A stretch of 64,000 bases of DNA, from contig NZ_CP114013.1 in the NCBI RefSeq assembly GCF_028416635.1, forward strand, positions 3,596,001 to 3,660,000. Direction: 5' to 3'. Positions 32,935 through 40,225 of this stretch are shown here, one piece after another. Made by a program: the position numbers and the translations under genes. The first letter of the stretch is position 1, and each line of letters starts with the position of its first letter. A model generated the notes under the pieces. It was not told where the DNA came from. It searched no databases and saw only the letters and a program-made list of their open reading frames with translations. This DNA is from Baekduia alba. GTDB lineage: Bacteria > Actinomycetota > Thermoleophilia > Solirubrobacterales > Solirubrobacteraceae.

Positions 32935-35305
32935 CCTCTCGTCCGGTCGCCCGCCGCAGTACGTCGGCGCTCGCATCGCCCGGGTCGAGGACCCGAAGTT
33001 CCTCACCGGCCGCGCGAAGTACGTCGACGACGTCAGCTTCCCGGGCCTCCTGCACGCGGCCTTCCTGCGCAGCCCGTACGCGCACGCCCGCATCACGTCG
33101 ATCGACACCAGCGAGGCCTTGGCGCTCGACGGCGTCGTGGCCGTCTTCACCGGTCGCGACCTGGAGTCGGTCGTCCCTCCGATGGTCGCGTCGTCGGTCC
33201 GGCCCGACGTGCTGGACGCCACGCGGCGGGTCCTGCCCGTGGACAAGGTGCGCTTCGTCGGTGAGGCGATCGTGATGGTGATCGCCACGTCGCGGTACCT
33301 CGCCGAGGACGCCTGCGACCTGATCGACGTCGACTACGACCCGCTGCCGGTCGTCATCGACGGTCACGCGGCGCTCGCGCCCGACGCCCCGATCCTCGAC
33401 GAGTCGCTGGGCACGAACACCATCGTGCACGGGATGAAGGAGGGCGGCGACGTCCCCGGCGCCTTCGCGCGGGCCGAGCACGTCTTCGAGAAGAAGTTCC
33501 ACTTCGGCCGCTCGCACGCGGCGCCGCTGGAGGGCCGCGCGGTCATGGCAGACTGGGACACGTCCACGGGCGCGGTGACGATCTGGATCTCGACCCAGAT
33601 CCCCCATCTGATGCGGACGTGGATCGCGGAGCTGCTGGAGATCCAAGAGGCCCGCGTTCGCGTGATCACGCCAGCGGTGGGCGGCGGCTTCGGCCTGAAG
33701 TGCCACCTGTTCCCGGAGGAGGTTCTCATGCCGGTGGCCTCGAGGCTCCTCGGCCGGCCGGTGAAGTGGATCGAGGATCGCTACGAGGCGCTCGCGGCGA
33801 GCAGCCACTCCCGTGAGATCTCGATCGACCTGCGCCTGGCGACCGATGCCGAGGGACACTTCCTCGCGATGGAGGATCACGTCGTCGGCAACGCCGGCGC
33901 CTACTCGGCCAACCCGTTCACGCCGCTCATCGACGTGCTCGAATCCGGGGCGTGCCTCACCGGCGTCTACGACGTCGTCAACGCCCGGTACTGGCTCGAC
34001 TCGCCGCTCACCAACAAGTGCCCGAGCGGCGCGTACCGCGCCGTCGGCATGCCGCCGATCCAGTGCGCCCGCGAGCTGCTGATCGACGAGGCCGCGCGGC
34101 AGCTGGGCCGCGATCCGATCGACCTGCGCCTGCAGAACATGATCGCCGACGGCGGCGAGGTGCATACCAACGTCTTCGGCCACCACTACGACGGCGGCAG
34201 CTACCAGGAGGCGGTCTCGCTGGCGCGCGACGAGCTCGACTACTCGAGCTTCCGGACTCGTCAGGAGGAGCTCCGCACGCAGGGCCGCTACCTGGGCTTC
34301 GGCCTCACCCCGTTCGTCGAGCCGGCCGCGTTCGGCGCGGCCGCCTCGCGGGAGCAGGGCTACGAGGGCACGTCGTACTTCGACAGCGCGCGCGTCACCG
34401 TCGAGCCCGACGGGACCGTCACGATCACCACCGGGCTGCACTCCCACGGCCAGGGCCTGGAGACGACGCTCGCGCAGGTCACCGCGGACGCCCTGGGCGC
34501 CCGGCTGGAGGACGTGCACGTCGTGTTCGGCGACACGGCCAACGCCGTCTACGCGATCGGCACGTTCGCGAGTCGCAGCGCGGTGATCGGCAACGGGATG
34601 ATCACGCGCGCCGCCGCCGAGGTGCGCGAGCGGATGCTGCGGCTCGCCGCGCACATGCTGGAGGCGAACCCCGGCGACCTGGAGGCCTACGACGGCGTCG
34701 TCAGCGTCAAGGGCGACCCGGCGAAGGCGGTCTCGTTCCGCGAGCTCGCCAACCACGCCTACTTCGGCTTCGACGAGCGCGACCCCGACATGGAGGAGTA
34801 CGCGCTGACCTCGACGCGGTCCTACGACCCGCCGCCGAGCTATCCGAACGGCGTGGTCGGGGTGATCGCCGAGGTCGACCCCGAGACCGGCGAGGTCACG
34901 CTCGAGCGCATCGTCGCCGTGGAGGACTGCGGCGTGATGCTGAACCCGACCGTGGTCGACGGGCAGCTCTACGGGGCGATCGTCCAGGGCATCGGGGACG
35001 CGCTCTACGAGGACCTCGTGTACGACGAGGACGGGCAGTTCCTGTCCGGCTCGCTCGTCGAGTTCCTCTACCCCACGGCGACCGAGGTGCCGCCGATCGA
35101 GCTGCACCACCTGTGCACGCCGTCGCCGGTCACCGAGGGCGGCGTCAAGGGCATGGCCGAGGGCGCGCTGATCGCCACGCCCGCGGCCATCGCGTGCGCG
35201 GTCGCCGACGCGCTGAGCCCGTTCGGCGCCAAGGTCGACGCGACGCCGCTGCACCCCGAGCGCGTGCTCGACCTCATCCACTCCGCGACCGACGTCCCGG
35301 CATGA
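32927..35305 (+). CDS. Molybdenum hydroxylase large subunit (xanthine dehydrogenase type, not CO dehydrogenase)
   Basis: A 792-residue catalytic subunit binding Mo-pterin. Family blocks are GARIARVEDPKFLTGRAKYVDD, VGGGFGLK, SGAYRAVGMPP (Ala369-Tyr370-Arg371), GQGLETTLAQ and GGVKGMAEGALIATP, where Glu745 is the catalytic base of the family. True form I CO dehydrogenase carries AYxCSFR in the active-site loop. Here the loop reads AYRAVGM with no Cys, so the enzyme should hydroxylate an N-heterocycle or aldehyde, not CO. The maturation genes (xdhC-moxR, coxE) lie at 48.7-52 kb under the same operator type. The substrate is inferred only from neighbours. Confidence 0.9.
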   Translation: MRDLSSGRPPQYVGARIARVEDPKFLTGRAKYVDDVSFPGLLHAAFLRSPYAHARITSIDTSEALALDGVVAVFTGRDLESVVPPMVASSVRPDVLDATRRVLPVDKVRFVGEAIVMVIATSRYLAEDACDLIDVDYDPLPVVIDGHAALAPDAPILDESLGTNTIVHGMKEGGDVPGAFARAEHVFEKKFHFGRSHAAPLEGRAVMADWDTSTGAVTIWISTQIPHLMRTWIAELLEIQEARVRVITPAVGGGFGLKCHLFPEEVLMPVASRLLGRPVKWIEDRYEALAASSHSREISIDLRLATDAEGHFLAMEDHVVGNAGAYSANPFTPLIDVLESGACLTGVYDVVNARYWLDSPLTNKCPSGAYRAVGMPPIQCARELLIDEAARQLGRDPIDLRLQNMIADGGEVHTNVFGHHYDGGSYQEAVSLARDELDYSSFRTRQEELRTQGRYLGFGLTPFVEPAAFGAAASREQGYEGTSYFDSARVTVEPDGTVTITTGLHSHGQGLETTLAQVTADALGARLEDVHVVFGDTANAVYAIGTFASRSAVIGNGMITRAAAEVRERMLRLAAHMLEANPGDLEAYDGVVSVKGDPAKAVSFRELANHAYFGFDERDPDMEEYALTSTRSYDPPPSYPNGVVGVIAEVDPETGEVTLERIVAVEDCGVMLNPTVVDGQLYGAIVQGIGDALYEDLVYDEDGQFLSGSLVEFLYPTATEVPPIELHHLCTPSPVTEGGVKGMAEGALIATPAAIACAVADALSPFGAKVDATPLHPERVLDLIHSATDVPA

Positions 35306-35383
35306 CCCGCGTCGGTTCCGAGACCACACCCCGCACGACGACCAGGCCGGTTACGGCACACTCGCATTGGAGGGCTGGCGCAC

Positions 35384-36139
35384 ATGGCAACGACTGAACG
35401 CTCTACCCCGACCGACGACACGGTCGTCGCGCCTCGCGTCAACGGGGCCCATGACGTCGGAGGCGCGCTGGACGTCGGCCCGCTCGCCATCGAGGTCGAC
35501 GAACCCGTCTTCCACGAGCCGTGGGAGGGCCTCGTGCAGGCGCTCAGCATGGGCGGCATCGTCGCCGGCGCCTACACCGTGGACGACTTCCGCTGCCACG
35601 CCGAGGGGATGCACCCCGCGTCGTACATGGCCAGCAGCTACTACGAGCAGTGGCTGTACGCGCTCGAGAAGTGCCTGCTCCAGTCCGGCGCCGTCACGGC
35701 CGCCGAGATCGAGGAGCGCGCGGAGGCCGTCGCCGCCGACCCCGACGCGCCGCGGCCGCGCGGCGAGAACGCGGAGCTCCGCGCGCAGATGAAGGAGCTG
35801 CTCGCCCTCGGCGTGCCGGAGCTGGCGCCGGAGGGCGAGCCGCGCTTCGCCGTCGGCGACGAGGTGCAGACGAGGGTCATCCGCGTCGCGCCCGGTCACC
35901 AGCACGTGCGCCTGCCCGGGTACACGCAGGGCAAGCGGGGCGTCGTCGAGGTCGTCCACATGCCGCAGGCGCTGGCCGACGCGGTGGTCGCCGGCAAGGG
36001 CATCCAGCCCGAGTACGTGTACACGGTGCGCTTCCGCTCCAGCGACCTGTGGCCGGGCGCCCGCGCCACGGACAGCGTCACCGCCGAGCTGTGGGAGAGC
36101 TACCTGGAGCCGGCGCCGAGCACCGGCTCCGACCGCTGA
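35384..36139 (+). CDS. Nitrile hydratase beta subunit
   Basis: A 251-residue beta subunit: MNGAHDVGG-type start ([16 protein letters not shown]), [36 protein letters not shown], and a C-terminal SH3-like barrel ([41 protein letters not shown]). With the alpha subunit it hydrates nitriles to amides. The order beta-alpha-activator is that of cobalt-type nitrile hydratases. ATG 35384 is 78 bases after coxL with a GGAGG before it, so it may be cotranscribed with coxMSL. Confidence 0.93.
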   Translation: MATTERSTPTDDTVVAPRVNGAHDVGGALDVGPLAIEVDEPVFHEPWEGLVQALSMGGIVAGAYTVDDFRCHAEGMHPASYMASSYYEQWLYALEKCLLQSGAVTAAEIEERAEAVAADPDAPRPRGENAELRAQMKELLALGVPELAPEGEPRFAVGDEVQTRVIRVAPGHQHVRLPGYTQGKRGVVEVVHMPQALADAVVAGKGIQPEYVYTVRFRSSDLWPGARATDSVTAELWESYLEPAPSTGSDR

Positions 36140-36165
36140 ACCGAGGAGGAGGAGGAGGACGAGTC

Positions 36166-36765
36166 ATGAGCACCACACGGAGCCAAAGCGAGTTCCTGGC
36201 CCTGCGGACGAAGGCGATCGAGTCTTTGATGGTGGAGAAGGGGCTGGTCACCGCGGACGTCATCGACGACGTCGTCCGGGTCTACGAGCAGGAGATCGGG
36301 CCGCTGCGCGGCGCGAGCATCGTCGCCCGCACCTGGGCCGACCCGGAGTACAAGCGGCGCCTGCTGGAGGACGGCACGGCCGCGATGAAGGAGCTCGGCA
36401 TCCAGGGCTTCGCGGCGTCGATCATGGTCGTCCTCGAGAACACGCCCAAGGTGCACAACCTGGTGGTCTGCACGCTCTGCTCGTGCTACCCGTGGGCGGT
36501 CCTCGGCCTGCCGCCGCGGTGGTACAAGTCGCCGGCGTACCGGGGCCGGGTCGTGCGCGATCCGCGCGGTGTGCTGCGCGAGTTCGGGATCGAGCTGGCC
36601 GACGACGTCGAGGTCCGCGTGTGGGACTCGAGCTCGGAGGTGCGCTACCTGGTCCTGCCGGAGCGGCCCGAGGGCACCGAGGACCTGTCCGAGGAGCAGC
36701 TGGCCGCCCTCGTGTCGCGCAACGCGATGATCGGCACGGCCTTCGCCGACCGACCTGCGTCATGA
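36166..36765 (+). CDS. Nitrile hydratase alpha subunit, cobalt type
   Basis: A 199-residue metal-binding subunit. The claw motif is CTLCSC (Cys102-Thr-Leu-Cys105-Ser-Cys107); Thr at the second position marks the non-corrin cobalt type, whereas iron enzymes have Ser. [19 protein letters not shown] follows as usual. A very strong purine-rich ribosome site, GAGGAGGAGGAGGAGG, precedes ATG 36166. The cobalt transporter genes directly downstream agree with the metal choice. The amide product could go to the amidase at 17.8-19.3 kb. Confidence 0.95.
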   Translation: MSTTRSQSEFLALRTKAIESLMVEKGLVTADVIDDVVRVYEQEIGPLRGASIVARTWADPEYKRRLLEDGTAAMKELGIQGFAASIMVVLENTPKVHNLVVCTLCSCYPWAVLGLPPRWYKSPAYRGRVVRDPRGVLREFGIELADDVEVRVWDSSSEVRYLVLPERPEGTEDLSEEQLAALVSRNAMIGTAFADRPAS

Positions 36766-37217
36766 CCACGCCGCGATCCGCTCAGGTCGACCGGTTCGTC
36801 GCGGACGCCGATGCCTCCGGAGCCGACGCCCTGCCCCGGCGCAACGGCGAGCTCGTCTTCGACACGCCATGGGAGAGCCGCTCGTTCGGCCTGGCGATCA
36901 GCCTGGCGCAGAAGGGGCTCATCGAGTGGGAGGAATTCCGCGGGCAGCTGATCGAGGAGATCGGCGCCTGGGAGGCGGGGCACGCCGCCGACTCGGACGA
37001 GTGGAGCTACTACGAGCACTGGCTGGCGTCGCTCGAGCACGTCCTGCTGGACGGTGAGCTGCTGACCCTCGAGGAGCTCGAGACGCGGACGGCGGAGGTC
37101 GCCGAGGCACAGGCGCACGAGCACGACCACGAGCACGGCCACGGCCACGACCACGGCCACGGCCACGGCGCCGACGGCGCCGGGCACCCCCAGACGACCC
37201 TCCCGGAGGTTCAGTGA
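36762..37217 (+). CDS. Nitrile hydratase activator with His-rich tail
   Basis: A 151-residue accessory protein homologous to the cobalt nitrile hydratase activators that deliver cobalt to the alpha subunit. The family core is [30 protein letters not shown] and [15 protein letters not shown]. Unlike standard members it ends in a His/Asp/Glu/Gly tail (about residues 118-138, alternating His and acidic or Gly residues) that looks like a metal reservoir. ATGA overlap with the alpha stop. Confidence 0.88.
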   Translation: MTTPRSAQVDRFVADADASGADALPRRNGELVFDTPWESRSFGLAISLAQKGLIEWEEFRGQLIEEIGAWEAGHAADSDEWSYYEHWLASLEHVLLDGELLTLEELETRTAEVAEAQAHEHDHEHGHGHDHGHGHGADGAGHPQTTLPEVQ

Positions 37218-37453
37218 TGAGCAACGCCATCGCGGTGACACCGCAGCCCTCGGAGCTGGCGCCTCCCGAGGCGATCCACCCGCCCGCCATCTCCGTCCGC
37301 GAGATCTGGCCGTGGGCGATCCTCGCCGTCGCGCTGATCGCGCTGTGGTACATGGTCGGCGCGGAGCAGGGTGCGACGTCGCTCACGTCGGGCAACCTCG
37401 TCCACGAGTGGGTGCACGACGGCCGTCATCTGCTCGGGTTCCCGTGCCACTGA
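37217..37453 (+). CDS. cbtB: CbtB cobalt transporter subunit
   Basis: A 78-residue protein with one membrane helix (WPWAILAVALIALWYMVG) and the diagnostic C-terminal His motif HEWVHDGRHLLGFPCH. It works with CbtA in cobalt uptake. ATG 37217 overlaps the activator stop (TGATG) and is preceded by GGAGG. CbtAB genes are often under a cobalamin riboswitch; none is seen here. Expression appears tied to the nitrile hydratase operon instead. Confidence 0.92.
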   Translation: MSNAIAVTPQPSELAPPEAIHPPAISVREIWPWAILAVALIALWYMVGAEQGATSLTSGNLVHEWVHDGRHLLGFPCH

Positions 37454-37459
37454 TCCGCC

Positions 37460-38248
37460 ATGCTGCGCACGCTGCTGATCTGCGGCCTCGTCGCCGGCCT
37501 CCTCGGGGGGCTCCTCGCCACCGGGTTCGTCTCGCTGGCCGGTGAGCCGGCGGTCGACCAGGCGATCGCCTTCGACGAGGCGTCCTCGGCCGCCGACCAC
37601 GTCCATGCCGGCCACCGCCACGCGGCCGAGGCTCCGGCGCCGGTCTCGCGCGGGCTGCAGAAGTCCGCGGGGCTGCTGACCGCCGCGCTCGTCTACGGGC
37701 TGGCGCTCGGCGGCCTGTTCGCGCTGGCCTTCGCGTTCGCCTACGGGCGCGTCGGCCGGGCCAGCCCGCAGCTCACCGCGTACTGGCTTGCCGCGGGGAC
37801 GTTCGTCGTGGTCTACCTCGTGCCGTTCGCGAAGTACCCGGCCAACCCGCCCTCCGTCGGCGACCCGGCGACCATCGGGCGCCGCACCCTGCTCTACGGG
37901 ACGATGGTCGCGATCTCGCTGCTCGCGGCGCTGGCGGCAGCGCGGCTGCGGCCGCGGCTCGCGCAGCGGACCAGCGCCGCGACGCTGCTTACGCTGCTCG
38001 CGTACGTGGTCATCGTGGTCGCTGCCGCCCTGGCGCTGCCGGGGATCCACGAGGTCCCCGCGCGTTTCCCCGCCACCACGCTGTGGCGCTTCCGCGAGGC
38101 ATCGATCGGCATGCAGGCGACGCTGTGGGCGACGATCGCCGTCGCGTTCGGCTACGCGGCCCAGCGGGTCATGACGGGGCAGCCCGTGCTGCCCCGTCGC
38201 GACGCGGCGCCGGCTTCGCGAGGGGACCTCAGCACTCGACCACGTTGA
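37460..38248 (+). CDS. cbtA: CbtA cobalt transporter subunit
   Basis: A 262-residue integral membrane protein with several hydrophobic segments. [19 protein letters not shown] starts it, and a His-bearing loop ([16 protein letters not shown]), [28 protein letters not shown], and [22 protein letters not shown], all typical of CbtA, follow. The start is six bases after cbtB. The 3' end overlaps the convergent sdaA gene by 20 bases. Confidence 0.92.
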   Translation: MLRTLLICGLVAGLLGGLLATGFVSLAGEPAVDQAIAFDEASSAADHVHAGHRHAAEAPAPVSRGLQKSAGLLTAALVYGLALGGLFALAFAFAYGRVGRASPQLTAYWLAAGTFVVVYLVPFAKYPANPPSVGDPATIGRRTLLYGTMVAISLLAALAAARLRPRLAQRTSAATLLTLLAYVVIVVAAALALPGIHEVPARFPATTLWRFREASIGMQATLWATIAVAFGYAAQRVMTGQPVLPRRDAAPASRGDLSTRPR

Positions 38249-39617
38249 CCGCGAGGCCGCCGCGGGCGGTCTCCTTGTACTTGTCGCTCATGTCGGCCCC
38301 GGTGTCGCGCATGGTCTTGATGACCTCGTCCAGCGACACCCGGTGAGCGCCGTCGCCGCGCAGCGCGAGCCGCGCGCTGGCGATCGCCTTGACCGACGCG
38401 ATGGCGTTGCGCTCGATGCAGGGGATCTGCACGAGCCCGCCGACGGGGTCGCAGGTCAGCCCGAGGCTGTGCTCCATCGCGATCTCGGCAGCGTTCTCGA
38501 CCTGCTCGGGCGTGCCGCCCAGCACCTCCGCGAGGCCGGCCGCGGCCATCGCGCTCGCTGAGCCGACCTCCCCCTGGCAGCCGACCTCGGCGCCGGAGAT
38601 CGACGCGTTGCGCTTGCACAGCGAGCCGATCGCGGCGGCGGTCAGCAGGAAGCGCACGACGCCGTCGTCGTCCGCGCCCGGGACGAAGCGCGCGTAGTAG
38701 TGCAGGACGGCCGGAACGATCCCGGCCGCGCCGTTGGTCGGCGCGGTCACGACCCGCCCGCCGGCCGCGTTCTCCTCGTTGACGGCCAGGGCGAACAGCG
38801 TGACCCACTCCATGGCCCGCAGCGGGTCGGTCGCGTCGCCGTGCTGCTCCAGCGACCGCCGCAGGCCAGGCGCGCGCCGGCGCACGCCGAGCCCGCCGGG
38901 CAGGACGCCGTCGGTGCCGCAGCCGCGCCTGACGCACCGCTGCATGACCTCCCAGATGAACAGCAGCCGCTCGCGCACCGCGTCCTCCGGGCAGCGGGCC
39001 ATCTCGTTCTCCATCACGAGGCCGCTGATCGAGCCTCGGTTCGCGCGGGCCTGCGCCAGCAGCTCGGCGCTGGTGGCGAACGGGCGCGGCAGGACCCGGT
39101 CGTCGTCGCGCAGGCCCTCCTCGCCCTCGGCGACGACGAACCCGCCGCCGACGGAGTAGTACACCGCGCGGTGGAGCAGGTCACCGGCGGCGTCGCGCGC
39201 GGTGAAGCGCATCCCGTTGACGTGGCCCGGCAGGCGGTCCTTGCGGTGGGCGACGAGGTCCCAGTCCTCGTCGAAGGCGATCTCGCGTCCGCCCGGCAGA
39301 GCGAGCCTCCCCCGCTCGCGGATCCCGGCGAGCATCGCGGGAACGGCGTCGGGATCGACGAGCTCGGGGCGTTCGCCGGCGAGCCCGAGCAGCACGGCGA
39401 CCGGGGTCCCGTGGCCCGCGCCGGTCGCGGCCAGCGAGCCATAGAGCTCGACGACGACGCGCTCGGTCGCGGCCAGGGCCCCGGTGTCGTTCAGCGCCTC
39501 GCAGAACATCCCTGCGGCGCGCATCGGCCCGACGGTGTGCGAGCTCGACGGGCCGATGCCGACCTTGAAGAGGTCGAAGACGCTGATGCTCGAGGCCGGC
39601 GCGGCGGGCCGGGTCAC
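38229..39617 (-). CDS. sdaA: L-serine ammonia-lyase (iron-sulfur type, fused alpha-beta)
   Basis: A 462-residue [4Fe-4S] serine dehydratase converting L-serine to pyruvate and ammonia. N-terminal block: [22 protein letters not shown]-terminal block: [31 protein letters not shown] and [20 protein letters not shown], with the cluster cysteines. GTG 39617 overlaps the soxG stop (GTGA). As last gene of the sarcosine operon it completes glycine to serine to pyruvate. Confidence 0.94.
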   Translation of the reverse strand: MTRPAAPASSISVFDLFKVGIGPSSSHTVGPMRAAGMFCEALNDTGALAATERVVVELYGSLAATGAGHGTPVAVLLGLAGERPELVDPDAVPAMLAGIRERGRLALPGGREIAFDEDWDLVAHRKDRLPGHVNGMRFTARDAAGDLLHRAVYYSVGGGFVVAEGEEGLRDDDRVLPRPFATSAELLAQARANRGSISGLVMENEMARCPEDAVRERLLFIWEVMQRCVRRGCGTDGVLPGGLGVRRRAPGLRRSLEQHGDATDPLRAMEWVTLFALAVNEENAAGGRVVTAPTNGAAGIVPAVLHYYARFVPGADDDGVVRFLLTAAAIGSLCKRNASISGAEVGCQGEVGSASAMAAAGLAEVLGGTPEQVENAAEIAMEHSLGLTCDPVGGLVQIPCIERNAIASVKAIASARLALRGDGAHRVSLDEVIKTMRDTGADMSDKYKETARGGLAVNVVEC

Positions 39618-40225
39618 CCCGCCGGCCCGCCCAACGGGAGGCCGCGGTACTCGGCGCTGGCGTCGAGCAGCCACGCGGCCAGGTACTCCGCGAACGAGGA
39701 CCGCACGAACAGCCAGTACGTCGGCTCGTCGCTGCGCTGCAGCACGATCACGCCGGTGCGGGCCAGCAGCGTCTGCGCGCAGCGCCCGGTGGCGAACGAG
39801 CGCGGGTGCAGATCCAACGGGCAGCCCTTGGACAGCACGGCACGCGCGGCGGTGCCGCCGACCTCGATCACCGTGTGCTGCGCCGAGCCGTCGACGACGG
39901 TCGCGTGCGCGCCCGCGACCGCAGCCACGATCCGCGCCTCCACGGCGGCCTGCTCGCCGCTCGGGCCGACGACGAGCCACTCGTCGAGGCCGAGCCAGAG
40001 CAGGTCGAGCCCCTCAGCCCGCGCGCTGGCGTTCGGGCGCGGGAGCGCGGTCCCGAGCGCGGCCTCGACGGCGCGGGCGGCGAGGCCGTCGGGTGCGACG
40101 CGCAACGTCAGCTGCGCCAGGAACGGGACCTCGGCGAGATGGACCGCGGTCGGCGCCTCCATGGCCTCGGCGAAGCGGTCGGCGTAGCCGTGCAGCGGGC
40201 TCAGGCCGGTGTGGGTGTCAACCAT
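39614..40225 (-). CDS. soxG: Sarcosine oxidase gamma subunit
   Basis: A 203-residue SoxG homologue with the late block [30 protein letters not shown] and [21 protein letters not shown], both typical of the family. ATG 40225 overlaps the alpha stop by eight bases (ATGGTTGA). Structural subunit of the heterotetramer. It is more canonical than the gamma paralogue at 6.0-6.7 kb. Confidence 0.9.
   Translation of the reverse strand: MVDTHTGLSPLHGYADRFAEAMEAPTAVHLAEVPFLAQLTLRVAPDGLAARAVEAALGTALPRPNASARAEGLDLLWLGLDEWLVVGPSGEQAAVEARIVAAVAGAHATVVDGSAQHTVIEVGGTAARAVLSKGCPLDLHPRSFATGRCAQTLLARTGVIVLQRSDEPTYWLFVRSSFAEYLAAWLLDASAEYRGLPLGGPAG

Noticed and set aside
31525-35305. True CO dehydrogenase (carboxydotrophy)
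   Set aside because: The large-subunit loop reads AYRAVGM rather than AYxCSFR.
37100-37216. Cobalamin riboswitch before cbtBA
   Set aside because: The region is coding (activator tail), and cbtB overlaps the previous stop, leaving no room for a riboswitch.
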